Below are positions 1 through 9,537 of a stretch of DNA of 64,000 nucleotides, in pieces. Positions within the stretch are counted from its first letter, which is position 1; each line of letters opens with the position of its first letter. Where the stretch lies: contig NZ_CP095461.1 in assembly GCF_023022985.1 (NCBI RefSeq), forward strand, positions 248,001 through 312,000, in the 5' to 3' direction. The translations under genes and the position numbers were made by a program. The DNA is from Arthrobacter gengyunqii. GTDB lineage: Bacteria > Actinomycetota > Actinomycetes > Actinomycetales > Micrococcaceae. The notes under the pieces are model-generated. The model did no database searches. It worked only from the letters and a program-made list of their open reading frames with translations, and was not told the DNA's origin.

Positions 1-497
1 TTCTTGCCCGAGTCGCCGGTGACGGTTGGCGCCGCATAAAAATCGTCGACGTCGTACGCGGACTTCCCCGCCTTGATGTAATCTCCCATGCCCACCGTGG
101 TGGCGAAGGAGGTGGTGCCGCCGACGACGACGGCGGACACCAGCAGCGTGGAAACGCTGCGCATAATCCATTGCTTGCGGCGGGTAGGCATCCCCTCGCC
201 GGAGATGCGGCGTTTACGGTGCCGCATATGCCGCCACAGGGCAATCAAAAGGGTGATGAGCAGAGGCGCGACGCCGACTGCCAGGATGCCCGTCCAGACG
301 AGGGATCCGCCGCCGCCGTCGGTTTCCACGGAAACGAGGTTCAGGAGCATCTGGCCCACGGAGATGTTGCCCCAGTAGAAGCGGATGCCGGCAGCGGCGA
401 TAAGGAGCGCAAGGCCCGCCCAGATCAGGACGTAGACCAGGATGTGTCCGACGACGACGCCGACGCGTCGGCTGACAGAACGTACCCGGTCAGACAT
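1..497 (-). CDS. LTA synthase-like membrane protein, N-terminal part (runs off the window)
   Basis: Read on the minus strand from the ATG at 497, this frame stays open to the window edge (165 codons). It shows at least three hydrophobic segments: residues about 10-40, 65-87 and 112-132, the last preceded by a basic stretch. It ends in an extracytoplasmic DDFYAAPTVTG-like linker. In actinobacterial LTA-synthase/phosphoglycerol-transferase proteins, this arrangement comes just before the sulfatase-like catalytic domain, which would lie outside the window. A GAAGGGAG ribosome site sits 5 bases before the ATG. Family assignment is an inference from topology and the linker, since no catalytic residue is visible. 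Confidence 0.6.
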   Translation of the reverse strand, partial: MSDRVRSVSRRVGVVVGHILVYVLIWAGLALLIAAAGIRFYWGNISVGQMLLNLVSVETDGGGGSLVWTGILAVGVAPLLITLLIALWRHMRHRKRRISGEGMPTRRKQWIMRSVSTLLVSAVVVGGTTSFATTVGMGDYIKAGKSAYDVDDFYAAPTVTGDSGK

Positions 498-652
498 GGC
501 ACTCCCTTCGATTTCCCGATGCCCCGCGTTTATGCCGGGCACTCTTGACAAACACCCGTGTTCGGGTCCATAGAAGACTAGTACCGATGCGCTGCCCGTT
601 CAACCACGATGACCCGTAAGTAACCAGTTGCACACGCACTGCGGGGCTCCAG

Positions 653-1744
653 TCACCACCCGCCGCGGGTGGGTGTATGGCCCTTCCGTGCGTCGTCGGG
701 CATGGCCATTTCGGCGCGGAGTCCCAATAGGCGGATGGGCCGGCCGGCCTCGATGGCACCCGCCAGGTCCAAGGCCCGGGCCAGGACTTCGTTGCCGTCG
801 AACGTTTCGGGGATTTTCCGTGCGTGGGTCTTGGTGGTGAACGGCGCGTACCGGACCTTGAGGGTGAGCCCGATGACCGGCCGCCCCTCGGCAGCCACGT
901 CCAGGAGGACGTTCGCGGCCAGTTCCCGGATGGCGTCGTCCACCTCTGCGGGGGTGGTCAGGTTCTGCTGGAAGGTGGTCTCCCGGCTGTGTCCGCGGGC
1001 CACCCACGGGGTGTCATCCACCTCGGCGGACCCGTCTCCGCGGCCAAGTTCTGCATACCAGGGGCCCATTTTGGGGCCGAACTCCGGGACCAGCGACTGG
1101 GGGTCGGTTGCCGCAAGCTCGGCAACAGTGCCAATGCCCAGCTTCGCCAACCGGCCCGAGATCTTAGACCCGACGCCCCACAGCTCCTTGGTGGGCCGGT
1201 TGCCCATGACGTCCAGCCAGTTCTCCGCAGTAAGGCTAAATACGCCGGCCGGCTTGCCGAGGTCGGTGGCGTTCTTGGCCCGGATCAGGGTGTCACCGAT
1301 GCCCACGCTGCAGTGCAGCTGGGTCTGCTCCAGGACGGCGGCCTGAAGGTTTCGGGCGTAGGCGCCCGGATCCCCGGTTTCCACGCCGACGAACGCTTCA
1401 TCCCAGCCCAGGACCTGCACGACGGCGCCGGGCTGGCCGCGCAGGGTGGCCATTACGACGTCGGACGCCGCCAAATAGGCGTCGCGGTCCACTGGCAGGA
1501 ACACTGCGTCGGGCACCTTCCGGGCCGCAACCCGCAGCGGCATGCCCGATCCCACGCCGAAAGCCCGTGCCTCATAGGAGGCAGTGGACACCACGGCCCG
1601 TTCCGTCGGGTCACCCCGCCCGCCCACGATCACCGGCAGGCCCGCCAGTTCCGGGCGCCGCAGCACCTCGACCGCCGCAATGAATTGGTCGAGGTCAACG
1701 TGCAGCACCCACGGGTTTCCGCTCACGCGACCAGTGTGCCCCAA
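653..1744 (-). CDS. dinB: DNA polymerase IV (Y-family)
   Basis: Translesion DNA polymerase of 363 residues. The palm-domain metal motif appears as HVDLDQF near the N-terminus and the second acidic pair as GWDEAFVGV around residue 115. Fingers (SYEARAFGVGSGMP), the helix-hairpin-helix thumb region (GVGSKISGRLAKLGI) and a little-finger domain follow. The first motif has Gln where E. coli Pol IV has Ala, and the acidic motif is GWDEAF rather than SIDEAF, a pattern of an actinobacterial DinB subgroup. The chosen start is TTG at 1744; GTG at 1726 (VSGNPW) is an in-frame alternative. No operon partner is visible, and no SOS box is clear upstream. Confidence 0.9.
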   Translation of the reverse strand: MGHTGRVSGNPWVLHVDLDQFIAAVEVLRRPELAGLPVIVGGRGDPTERAVVSTASYEARAFGVGSGMPLRVAARKVPDAVFLPVDRDAYLAASDVVMATLRGQPGAVVQVLGWDEAFVGVETGDPGAYARNLQAAVLEQTQLHCSVGIGDTLIRAKNATDLGKPAGVFSLTAENWLDVMGNRPTKELWGVGSKISGRLAKLGIGTVAELAATDPQSLVPEFGPKMGPWYAELGRGDGSAEVDDTPWVARGHSRETTFQQNLTTPAEVDDAIRELAANVLLDVAAEGRPVIGLTLKVRYAPFTTKTHARKIPETFDGNEVLARALDLAGAIEAGRPIRLLGLRAEMAMPDDARKGHTPTRGGW

Positions 1745-1817
1745 ACGGTCCTGACAGTCATCGGTGGAACCCCGGACGGTTCAGCCTTCAAACAACAGGG
1801 CTGAACCAACGCGGGTG

Positions 1818-2840
1818 TTAGACGATCTCGTCGGCGACGCGGATCAGGATCTTGCCGGTGGTGCCGTTTTCGACGGCGTCATGCGCGGCAGCGGTTTCCT
1901 CCAGCGGGAACCAGGTCAGCGGCAGTCCGGCGGATTCGCCAACGGGCAGGACGCCGTCGTGCAGTGCAGCCGTGATGTCCTCCGCCGCGGCATGCTGGGC
2001 CGCTTCCCCGACCGTGTAGATGAGTACGCCCTGCCAGCGGACGTTCTTCGCAAAGCTGGCCACGATGGGTGCCGTGAATTCTTCGCCGTTGTTGTTCGCG
2101 TAGTAGGCGACGCTGCCGTGGTTGGCAATGACGGCCACGTCCAGCGCAGCGTTCTGGGCGGGGGAGACCTCCACAATCTGGTCCACGCCGTCGGGTGCGA
2201 TCTCGCGGATGCGGTCCGCCTCGGCGTCGTCCGGGTAGCGGACAATGTGGTGGGCTCCGGCGGAGCGGGCGAGCTCCGCCTTGGCATCGTTGCTGACTGT
2301 CGCGATGACGGTGGCGCCGGCCCAGACGGCGAGCTGGATCGCGGCGTGGCCCACGGCTCCGGCGCCGCCCTGAACCAGGACCATGCGTCCGGCGAGGGTG
2401 CCCGGAGCCAGCCGTGACGGCCCAAATTCGTGGACGGTCAGGGCGCGGTGCGCGGTCATGGCCGGCACGCCCAGGCTGGCGGCGACGTCGAACCCGATGC
2501 CCTCGGGAAGCTTCACTGCGCGGTCGGCGGGGAGGATGGTGAATTCCTGGGCCGTGCCGGTCGGCCGGCCGTGGGCTGCGAGGTAGATCCACACCCGGTC
2601 GCCGGGCTGAAGGTCTGTGACGCCGTCGCCGACCGCGTCGATGACACCGGCGCCGTCCTGGTTCGGAACCACCTCGGGGAAGGCAAGATCGCCGGCGGCG
2701 CGGGCTTTCCAGTCCGTGGGGTTCACGCCCGAGACGGCGACGCGGACGCGCACTTCGCCGGGACCCGGGGCGGCAATGTCCCGGTCGACGGGTGTGAGGA
2801 CGGACGAGGGGCCTGTGGCGGAGTACACGATTGCTTTCAT
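1818..2840 (-). CDS. NADPH:quinone oxidoreductase-like zinc-free alcohol dehydrogenase family protein
   Basis: Medium-chain reductase of 340 residues, starting at MKAIVYSATGP (ATG at 2840). The frame is open further upstream to 3026 but that extension is not MDR-like. The N-terminal GroES-like domain has PGPGEVRVRVAVSGVNPTDW and GDRVWIY. The Rossmann domain carries VQGGAGAVGHAAIQLA and the downstream GAHHIVRYP segment. The cysteine and histidine ligands of zinc-dependent members are absent, so a quinone reductase or crotonyl-reductase-like role is favoured. The physiological substrate cannot be read from sequence. The ribosome site before 2840 is weak. Confidence 0.85.
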   Translation of the reverse strand: MKAIVYSATGPSSVLTPVDRDIAAPGPGEVRVRVAVSGVNPTDWKARAAGDLAFPEVVPNQDGAGVIDAVGDGVTDLQPGDRVWIYLAAHGRPTGTAQEFTILPADRAVKLPEGIGFDVAASLGVPAMTAHRALTVHEFGPSRLAPGTLAGRMVLVQGGAGAVGHAAIQLAVWAGATVIATVSNDAKAELARSAGAHHIVRYPDDAEADRIREIAPDGVDQIVEVSPAQNAALDVAVIANHGSVAYYANNNGEEFTAPIVASFAKNVRWQGVLIYTVGEAAQHAAAEDITAALHDGVLPVGESAGLPLTWFPLEETAAAHDAVENGTTGKILIRVADEIV

Positions 2841-2908
2841 GGGCGGTACAAGAGCCGCGGTCAGTGTTCTATTCCCTGCCCCTGACCCCGTCCCTGCCGT
2901 GGAACGGC

Positions 2909-3733
2909 TTAGTTCCCGAACGTGTCCTGGAAGAAATGCCGGTTTGTGTCCACCTTCTGCAGGAGCTGGCCGCCGGTCAAATATCTGCGGTCGAACTCTT
3001 CCCAGTCTCCAACGAACATGGTCCATTCCCCGTCCACCTGGACCGGCCAGCTGCGGCGTACCCGGTGGAGCTTTTCACCGACCTTTTCCGGATTGTCCGG
3101 GTCAGCGGAGGTGTACTGCAGGACGGTGCAGTTGTGGATTGTTTCGGCCTTGTCGGCATCGCGGTCCAGGAATTCTTCATCGCTCCAGCGTTCCAGGACC
3201 AGACGAGTCGCCCACATGAATTCCCCGTGGGTGACCATCAGGACGTTCTCGCGGGGGTTTTCGCGGTGCAGGGTGCTGAGAATGTTGCGCACCCGGTTTT
3301 CGGCAACGTTCGCGATGGATTCGCCGGCGGGAGGAGCCCAATAGAGCGGATCATTGTCGCGGTAGGCCGCATTCTGTGAGTACTTTCGCGCAAAATCCTG
3401 CTTCGACATGGAACCGATCTCACCCCAGGAGCGCTCACGGATGACACGGCTCTCTTCCCAGGACACGTCCAATCCGAGTATTGCGGCCGTTTCGCGGGCC
3501 CGGGTGTAAGTGGAGACAATGGCGCGGTCGAACTCAATCTGCTGCTCGGCATTCCAGGCCCCGGCCACCTTCGCCTGCTGCACTCCGAGTTCGGTCAGAC
3601 GCCAGGAACGGTCCGGGACGGTCATGGTCTCTTCGGTGTAGAGGCTCTGATCGCCGGCTTTGGAGGCCTTCTGCATGACGTTCGCTTCGCTCTGTCCGTG
3701 GCGGACAAGGAAAAGGTTCCGGGGCATGACCAT
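2909..3733 (-). CDS. Histidine phosphatase (phosphoglycerate mutase-like) family protein
   Basis: A 274-residue protein with the RHG signature LVRHGQSEAN at residues about 9-18. It has a TRARETAAIL helix, a catalytic-pocket Glu in the RERSWGEIG segment, and the second catalytic His in MVTHGEFM around residue 167. These are the hallmarks of branch-1 histidine phosphatases. The insert YWAPPAGESI is typical of the phosphoglycerate-mutase-like fold. The substrate is unknown. AAAGGAG lies 10 bases before the ATG at 3733; a second Met two codons later is possible. It runs in the same direction as the downstream quinone reductase with a 68-base gap. Confidence 0.85.
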   Translation of the reverse strand: MVMPRNLFLVRHGQSEANVMQKASKAGDQSLYTEETMTVPDRSWRLTELGVQQAKVAGAWNAEQQIEFDRAIVSTYTRARETAAILGLDVSWEESRVIRERSWGEIGSMSKQDFARKYSQNAAYRDNDPLYWAPPAGESIANVAENRVRNILSTLHRENPRENVLMVTHGEFMWATRLVLERWSDEEFLDRDADKAETIHNCTVLQYTSADPDNPEKVGEKLHRVRRSWPVQVDGEWTMFVGDWEEFDRRYLTGGQLLQKVDTNRHFFQDTFGN

Positions 3734-3826
3734 CGAGCAGGTACTCCTTTGTGATGCGGATTGATCCAGCCGTTAAATTCTATGAGGTTGGCTGCGGATG
3801 GCGCGGGGCTCCTGCATCGCGTGTCA

Positions 3827-5125
3827 TCAGGCTGGACGGAGCACGGCAGGCTGTCGATCCTGCGGCCAGAAGCACCACACCAGCAGGGCAGCGGACACCA
3901 GCGGCGCAATGAACCCGGCCCCCGAAACAACGATCACGCCGATGAACGCTGCAGCGAGCCCGCCGCCCAGGGCTGCGCTGAGACGCAGCAGCGGAGGTCC
4001 CGGAACCAACTGCGCGAGGGGAAGGACAAACCCGAAGCCCAGCAGAATTCCGCCGATCAGCGTCAGCGGCCACTGCCAGGGATGCCCGACGCCGGCAAAC
4101 TGGGCTGCCGCTTCGGACAGGAGGCCCCCGGAAACCAGCAGCACGGTCCAGTGGAGCACGCCGCCAACCCGCGGGAGAAGCACCATGCCCACCGCTGCGG
4201 TCAGCACGACGGCGTTGAGCGCCCCGGCAGCCAGGCCGAGGTTCATCGCCGCCGTGGAATCCGTCGCAAGATCGGACCAGGTGCTGCCGGACACCGCGAA
4301 TACAATGCAGAGCAGACCAAAAATGAGCGTTCCGCCCGCAATGACTACGACGGCGGTGCGTGAGCTCCGGGAGGTGGGGAAGCGCGTGACGGGTTCTGCA
4401 GGACGCGCATCAGCCGGACGCCTACCGGTTGGCCACGGTCCGCGCGGGTGCGGGTCCGCCGGATTCTTCGACGGATACCCTGCAAGGGACCGTTCCGCGC
4501 TTCCCTCCTTTAGCGCCACAAACAGCAGCCCGGCTGCGGCAAGCGGAGCCAGCAGGTAAGCCACAAGGAACAGGACGAGAAGGGCCAACGCCGCCGGCGC
4601 CGCGAGCAGCAGGCTCTGTGCCGAGCGGTACGCGAGGGAACGGCGCGGACTCCACAGAGAGTTGACGGTAGGGAGGAGCGCCGCGGCACCGGCAACCACG
4701 GCTAACGCCAGAAGCGGCAAGGCTGCCGCCTCAAACCAGCTCAGGGGTACGCCCGCATCAGCGGCGGTGAAGCCGGCGGACCAACTGACAGCCGCCGTCG
4801 CCGCCAAACCCCACGCCGGCACGGCTGCCGCCACAGTAAACAGGGCTTCCGGAGCTGACAGCCGGCCGGACCGGTGGCTCAGCACCACAAGGGAACCCGT
4901 CAACGCCAAGGGTCCGAGGAACAGTGAGGCCAGGATGCGGACGATGTCGGCCCCCGGCCAGTAAAGAGCCCCGGTCAGTAGGATGCCCGCGGCCAGGAGG
5001 AAGGCAGCCAGAGAAACCGCTGCACACCCGGCCGCCCACTTGTACGTTGCGCGTCCGGCCAGGGCATCGGCACGCGCAGCCCACGTTTGCGCACGTGAGG
5101 GGCGGTTCGAGGTCATGTCGAACAA
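3827..5125 (-). CDS. Uncharacterised polytopic membrane protein
   Basis: A 432-residue, very Ala/Leu/Val-rich protein with roughly ten to eleven predicted membrane spans. It falls into two halves joined by a hydrophilic, Pro/Arg-rich loop at about residues 208-255. There are no transporter signature motifs, metal sites or enzymatic residues that I recognise. The first half ends with KEGSAERSLAGYPS and the second begins with SRSSRTAVVVIAGG. The start at 5125 (MFDMTSNRP) has an alternative Met three codons in. The function is unknown. Its nearest neighbour upstream is a divergent methyltransferase, which gives no functional hint. Confidence 0.6.
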   Translation of the reverse strand: MFDMTSNRPSRAQTWAARADALAGRATYKWAAGCAAVSLAAFLLAAGILLTGALYWPGADIVRILASLFLGPLALTGSLVVLSHRSGRLSAPEALFTVAAAVPAWGLAATAAVSWSAGFTAADAGVPLSWFEAAALPLLALAVVAGAAALLPTVNSLWSPRRSLAYRSAQSLLLAAPAALALLVLFLVAYLLAPLAAAGLLFVALKEGSAERSLAGYPSKNPADPHPRGPWPTGRRPADARPAEPVTRFPTSRSSRTAVVVIAGGTLIFGLLCIVFAVSGSTWSDLATDSTAAMNLGLAAGALNAVVLTAAVGMVLLPRVGGVLHWTVLLVSGGLLSEAAAQFAGVGHPWQWPLTLIGGILLGFGFVLPLAQLVPGPPLLRLSAALGGGLAAAFIGVIVVSGAGFIAPLVSAALLVWCFWPQDRQPAVLRPA

Positions 5126-5224
5126 CCTACCTCCCGGGAGGAAAAACAGGCACTGTCCGGTTGGAACAGACGCACCGGCCCCGGAGAGCCAGCACCCTCG
5201 TCATCCGCCGCGTAGGCTGGAACC

Positions 5225-5830
5225 GTGCGAAAAGAAACCCTCTGGGAAGCTCAAAAACGGTCATCACCGGGCCACTCTGCCTGGTACATCTCGCGGTTCG
5301 CCCAAATGCGCGAGCAGGGCGCGGATCTGCATGGTGAGGCGCGTCTGATCGATGCCATGGTGCCGCGGGGCGCGCGGATCCTGGACGCCGGTTGCGGCCC
5401 GGGCCGGGTGGGCGGCGAGCTGGCCGCCCGCGGGCACGACGTCGTCGGCGTCGATATTGATCCGGAACTGATCGAGGCCGCGAAGCAGGATTTCCCGGAC
5501 CTTCCCTGGCTGGTGGAAGACCTGTCGGAACTGGACCTTCCGGCGGCCGGCATCACCGAGCCCTTCGACGCGATCGTCTGCGCGGGCAACGTGATGGCAT
5601 TCCTGGCGCCCGGGACCGCCGTCGACGTCCTGACCCGGCTGCGGAACCACCTGGCCGACGGCGGCCGCCTGGTCACCGGGTTCGGCGCCGGCCGCGGCTA
5701 TGACTTCGGAACCTTCCTCGAGGACGCCGCCGTAGCGGGACTGAAGTGCCAGCAGAAGTTTTCCACCTGGGACCTGCGCCCGTTCGAACCGGATTCCGAC
5801 TTCCTGGTGGCGGTTTTCGGCCGCGACTGA
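5225..5830 (+). CDS. Class I SAM-dependent methyltransferase
   Basis: A 201-residue cytosolic protein. Motif I is ILDAGCGPGRVG at about residues 51-62, followed by GVDIDPELIEAA, whose acidic residue binds the SAM ribose. A motif II-like stretch, FDAIVCAGNVMAFL, comes around residue 113. The N-terminal helix HSAWYISRFAQMREQG is typical of the Methyltransf_25/11 group. The methyl acceptor is not predictable. Translation starts at GTG 5225 with a weak GGAA site in front. It is divergent from the membrane protein to its left. Confidence 0.85.
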   Translation: MRKETLWEAQKRSSPGHSAWYISRFAQMREQGADLHGEARLIDAMVPRGARILDAGCGPGRVGGELAARGHDVVGVDIDPELIEAAKQDFPDLPWLVEDLSELDLPAAGITEPFDAIVCAGNVMAFLAPGTAVDVLTRLRNHLADGGRLVTGFGAGRGYDFGTFLEDAAVAGLKCQQKFSTWDLRPFEPDSDFLVAVFGRD

Positions 5831-5915
5831 CGCGTTCCACCTTCACTGTGGCGGCGTTCCGGATCCGCCGCTAGCCTTCGGAGAGACCGTTTCAGTTCTC
5901 TCGTAAGGGCAGGCC

Positions 5916-6713
5916 ATGGAACTTGTCGGCAACACAGCAATCGTCACCGGCGGGTCAAAGGGCATCGGCTACGCGGTGGCCGGTGCACTCATGGCCCACG
6001 GGGCCGACGTCGTGATCACCTCGCGGCACGATAAAGAGGCGGCGAAGGCGGCGGCAACCCTGGAAGCCGCCCATCAGGGCGGGCGCGCCCTTCCGGTGGC
6101 CGCGGACGTGACCAGCGCCGCCGACGTCGAACGCCTCTTCGCGCGCGCGGAGGCCAAACTTGCCCCAGTGGCAATCGTGGTGAACAACGCCGGCATCCAC
6201 TCCTATGAAACCATCGCCCATCTGTCCGAAGACGACTGGAACGGTGTGGTGGACTCCCACCTCAAAGGCACCTTCCTCGGGACCAAAGCGGCTCTGGCGC
6301 ACATGCGGGCCAGCGGTACGGCCGGAGCGATCATCAATCTCGGCGCGGTGGACGCCGTCGCAACGACGCGCGGCACAGCCCACTACGCGGCAGCGAAGGC
6401 CGGCATCGCGAAGTTCACGGAAGTGGCCGCGCTGGAGGCCGGTCGCCACGGCATCCGGGTCAACACGGTGTCGCCGGGGGTGATCGTGACCCCGGAGAAC
6501 GCCGGGACCTTCAGCCCCGACTTCGAGGCCGCTTGGCACCGCAGCTTCGCCATCGACCGGATGGGCGAGCCGGCAGACGTGGCCAAGGCCGTGGTCTTTT
6601 TGGCCTCTGACTATGCCGCCTGGATCACGGGAATCAACCTGCTGGTCGACGGCGGCACCCACCTGCGCGGGCTGCCCGACTATGCGGATTACCTGCTCGG
6701 AGGCAACGAGTGA
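5916..6713 (+). CDS. Short-chain dehydrogenase/reductase family oxidoreductase
   Basis: A 265-residue classical SDR. It has the cofactor loop TGGSKGIG (residues about 10-17), an SRHDKEAAK segment favouring NADP(H), NNAGIH near residue 91 and the catalytic YAAAK. PG-V-TPE follows, as in 3-ketoacyl reductase-like members. The usual catalytic serine is not evident: the segment before the active Tyr reads NLGAVDA, where most SDRs have NISS, and the position 13 residues before the Tyr is Ala. It may therefore be weakly active, use another residue, or have a non-redox role. A TAAGGGCAGG ribosome site precedes the ATG. The downstream gene is convergent. Confidence 0.85.
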   Translation: MELVGNTAIVTGGSKGIGYAVAGALMAHGADVVITSRHDKEAAKAAATLEAAHQGGRALPVAADVTSAADVERLFARAEAKLAPVAIVVNNAGIHSYETIAHLSEDDWNGVVDSHLKGTFLGTKAALAHMRASGTAGAIINLGAVDAVATTRGTAHYAAAKAGIAKFTEVAALEAGRHGIRVNTVSPGVIVTPENAGTFSPDFEAAWHRSFAIDRMGEPADVAKAVVFLASDYAAWITGINLLVDGGTHLRGLPDYADYLLGGNE

Positions 6714-6749
6714 GGGGCATCCGAGGGGGCAGGGTCATAACCGGCAGTG

Positions 6750-8438
6750 TCAGATCAGCCAGACCGTTGCAGCGCCCGGAAGCATGCCGTCCTGGAGAGG
6801 TGAACTGCTCAGCAGCACTTTGCCTGCGGGCAGGTTTGCCGGGGTGGAACCGAAGTTGGTGACGCAGTGCCAGCCGTTGGGCCGGGTGAAGTGCAGCACC
6901 TCGGGGGAGGCCGCCGCGATCCACTCGAAGCCCTCCTCGGTCTGCAGTTCGCGGCGAAGTCCGAGGGCGCGCCGGTAAAAGCTGAGGGAAGAGGCGGGGT
7001 CCTCTTCCTGGGCTTCGACGGCGTATCCACCGAACCACTCGGGCTGCGGCAAGTGGGCCCCACCGGAGCCAAAGCCGAAGGAACTGCCCTCCATGGTCCA
7101 GGGCAGCGGCACGCGGCATCCGTCGCGGCCGATGTCCACGCCCTTGTTGCGGAAGAAGGTGGGATCCTGGCGATGCTCGTCAGCAATGTCGGCCACCTCG
7201 TGCAGCCCCAGTTCCTCGCCCTGATACAAGTAGGCGGAGCCCGGCAGTGCCAGCATCAGCTGGGACACGGCACGGGCGCGGCGCTCGCCGAGCGTGTGGT
7301 CCAGCACCGGTTCCCTACCGCCGCTCATCAGCCAGGCGGAGCCGTCCTGGCTGTCCGGATCGGCGGGAGCGGAGACGGGCAGGCCGTAGCGGGTGGCATG
7401 CCGAACGACGTCGTGGTTTGAAAAGACCCATGTTGACGACGCACCGGAGAGCTTCGCCTCGGCGAGGTTCTTGGTGATGATGTCTCGGAACTGGCCGTGG
7501 TTCCAGTCAGCCTTCAGCAGGTCGAAGTTGAAGGCCTGGCCCAATCCTTCGGGGCTGGCATAGCGGGCGCGGCGGTCGGCGTGCACCCAGGCTTCGGCCA
7601 CGGCGGTACGCGGCGGGGTGTATTCGTTGAACACCCGGCGCCACTCGGCGAACACCTCGTGGACCTCGTCGCGGTCCCAGAACGGGTGCTTGCCGTTGTT
7701 GTTGTCATTTTCGGCGCCCAGATCCGCCTTGGATGCGAGCGGCTCAGTCATGTCCTTGGTCAGGGCATGGGCAACATCCACCCGGAAGCCGTCCACGCCC
7801 CGGTCGGACCAGAAGCGCAACGTGGTGAGAAAATCATCCCGGACCTCGCGGTTGTCCCAGTTCAGGTCCGGCTGTTCCTTGGCGAAAATGTGCATGTACC
7901 ACTGGCCGTCTTCGGTCCGTTCCCAGGCCGGGCCGCCAAAGACGGAGTCCCAGTCCGACGGCGGCTCGTCACCGTTGGGGCCCAAGCCGTCGCGGAAGAT
8001 GTACCGGTTCCGGGCGGCCGATCCCTTCGGGGACGCCAGCGCCTCCTGGAACCAGACGTGGCGGTTGGACGTATGGTTCGGCACAATGTCGGCGATCAGC
8101 TTGATGCCGGCCGCGTGGAGGGCCGCAATCATCTCGTCGAAGTCCGCGAGCGTGCCGAGCTTGGGATCGACGTTGCGGTAATCATCCACGTCATAACCGC
8201 CGTCCGCCAGCGCCGAGGGATAGAACGGGCTGAGCCAGACGGCGTCGACCCCCAGGGACAACAGGTACGGAATCCTTGACGTGATGCCGGGCAGGTCGCC
8301 GATCCCGTCACCGTTGGAATCCGCGAAACTGCGCGGATAGATCTGGTAGACGGCGGCCTGCCGCCACCAGTGCGGATCCTGCATGCGTGCTGCGATGTCT
8401 GCAGCGGACTGGACCTGGGGGCTGGCTGTGGAAGTCAA
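6750..8438 (-). CDS. GH13 alpha-glucosidase (oligo-1,6-glucosidase/alpha-glucosidase type)
   Basis: A cytosolic alpha-glucosidase of about 562 residues hydrolysing alpha-glucosides. The N-terminal signature is WWRQAAVYQIYPRSFADSNG. The nucleophile Asp sits in GFRVDVAHAL, the acid/base Glu in AVAEAWVHADRR, and the transition-state Asp in FSNHDVVRHATR. DIVPNHTS supplies the conserved region I. The frame is open upstream into the neighbouring gene. I place the start at TTG 8438 (LTSTASPQV), which gives the usual family length; ATG at 8384 (MQDPHWW) is the alternative, and neither has a clear ribosome site. It follows the dioxygenase gene on the same strand after 64 bases. Confidence 0.88.
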   Translation of the reverse strand: MTSTASPQVQSAADIAARMQDPHWWRQAAVYQIYPRSFADSNGDGIGDLPGITSRIPYLLSLGVDAVWLSPFYPSALADGGYDVDDYRNVDPKLGTLADFDEMIAALHAAGIKLIADIVPNHTSNRHVWFQEALASPKGSAARNRYIFRDGLGPNGDEPPSDWDSVFGGPAWERTEDGQWYMHIFAKEQPDLNWDNREVRDDFLTTLRFWSDRGVDGFRVDVAHALTKDMTEPLASKADLGAENDNNNGKHPFWDRDEVHEVFAEWRRVFNEYTPPRTAVAEAWVHADRRARYASPEGLGQAFNFDLLKADWNHGQFRDIITKNLAEAKLSGASSTWVFSNHDVVRHATRYGLPVSAPADPDSQDGSAWLMSGGREPVLDHTLGERRARAVSQLMLALPGSAYLYQGEELGLHEVADIADEHRQDPTFFRNKGVDIGRDGCRVPLPWTMEGSSFGFGSGGAHLPQPEWFGGYAVEAQEEDPASSLSFYRRALGLRRELQTEEGFEWIAAASPEVLHFTRPNGWHCVTNFGSTPANLPAGKVLLSSSPLQDGMLPGAATVWLI

Positions 8439-8502
8439 GGAGAAATTCTTTCGGACGGAGTGCGGGCTTTCCGAGATACTACTTGACGGTCCCTGGCCGG
8501 CC

Positions 8503-9537
8503 TTACTTCTTCGCGGCAACCAGCTCCGGGTGATGCAGCTGGGCGACCTGCGGATGTGCGCGGAGCCACCCCTTGAGGACGTTGGAACCGTACGAGGCCA
8601 GCATCGGGTTTTCCGGATCATCGGAGATGCCGCGGGACTGCGCCGCCAGCTCCGCGGGAAGTTCCACCGAATCGATGACCGAGTCCAGCCGCGGGGACCA
8701 GAAGAACGGGATGGCGTAGCGGTCCACGCCGGGTGCCGGTGCCGTGACCCGGTGAATGGTGGCCGAGAGGTACCCCTGCGTGGCAACCTCAAGCATCTCG
8801 CCCAGGTTCACGACGAGGGCACCGTGAATCGGCTCCACCGGAATCCAGGTGTCCGATTCATGCGGCCGTACCTCCAGGCCGCCCACCGAATCCTGCAGCA
8901 GCAGGGTCACGAAACCGTAGTCCGCGTGCGACCCGACTCCCTGAGACCCGGCTTCCTTGACCACGCCGCCCACGTAGTGGATGAGCTTGGCCATCCAGGC
9001 GGGAGTGCCCTCGAACGGTTCGGTGAAGTGGTCCTCCGGCAGTTCCAGGGACACGGCGATTGCACTGAGCAGCTCGGCACCCACTTCCGACATCAGCTCC
9101 GCCCACTCCATCGACTTCTGCCGCAGCTCGGGCAGCACCTCATCGGGGAACAGGTTGGGTCCCTGCACCAGCCAAAACGGCTGATCCTTGGGGTAGTCCG
9201 TCACGGACTCGCGTTCCGGGCCGAAGTCCACCTGTTCACGCGCGTCCGGCCGTCCCTGCGTCAGCTCGGTTCCGAGCCGGGTGTACCCGCGGAAGTGCGG
9301 AGACTTCCGGTTGTCCAGCTCCAACCGGTCCTCCAGCGGCAGGTCGAAGAAACGTTTGGTGACGTCAAACAGGTCATCCACCTTCGCCTCCCCTTCGCCG
9401 TACCCCACCAGCTGGAAGAAGCCGATGCGGTGCGTTGCATCACGAAGCTGGTCAATGAACTCTGCGTTGAATGAACCATCCGCGTTGCGGGCGGTGCTCA
9501 GGTCAAGGACGGGAATCGAGGTGGGGATCTCAGTCAT
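8503..9537 (-). CDS. Isopenicillin N synthase-like 2-oxoglutarate/Fe(II) oxygenase
   Basis: A 344-residue non-haem iron dioxygenase. The N-terminal DIOX_N region starts IPVLDLSTA with RIGFFQLVGYG. The iron ligands are visible as the HxD of GSHADYGFVTLL (about residue 206) and the distal His in SATIHRVTAP. RYAIPFFWSP supplies the co-substrate-binding Arg-x-Ser-like position, although Ser is replaced here by Ile. Members include ethylene-forming and antibiotic-modifying enzymes, as well as many general hydroxylases, so the substrate is open. It could be co-transcribed with the alpha-glucosidase behind it. Confidence 0.85.
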   Translation of the reverse strand: MTEIPTSIPVLDLSTARNADGSFNAEFIDQLRDATHRIGFFQLVGYGEGEAKVDDLFDVTKRFFDLPLEDRLELDNRKSPHFRGYTRLGTELTQGRPDAREQVDFGPERESVTDYPKDQPFWLVQGPNLFPDEVLPELRQKSMEWAELMSEVGAELLSAIAVSLELPEDHFTEPFEGTPAWMAKLIHYVGGVVKEAGSQGVGSHADYGFVTLLLQDSVGGLEVRPHESDTWIPVEPIHGALVVNLGEMLEVATQGYLSATIHRVTAPAPGVDRYAIPFFWSPRLDSVIDSVELPAELAAQSRGISDDPENPMLASYGSNVLKGWLRAHPQVAQLHHPELVAAKK

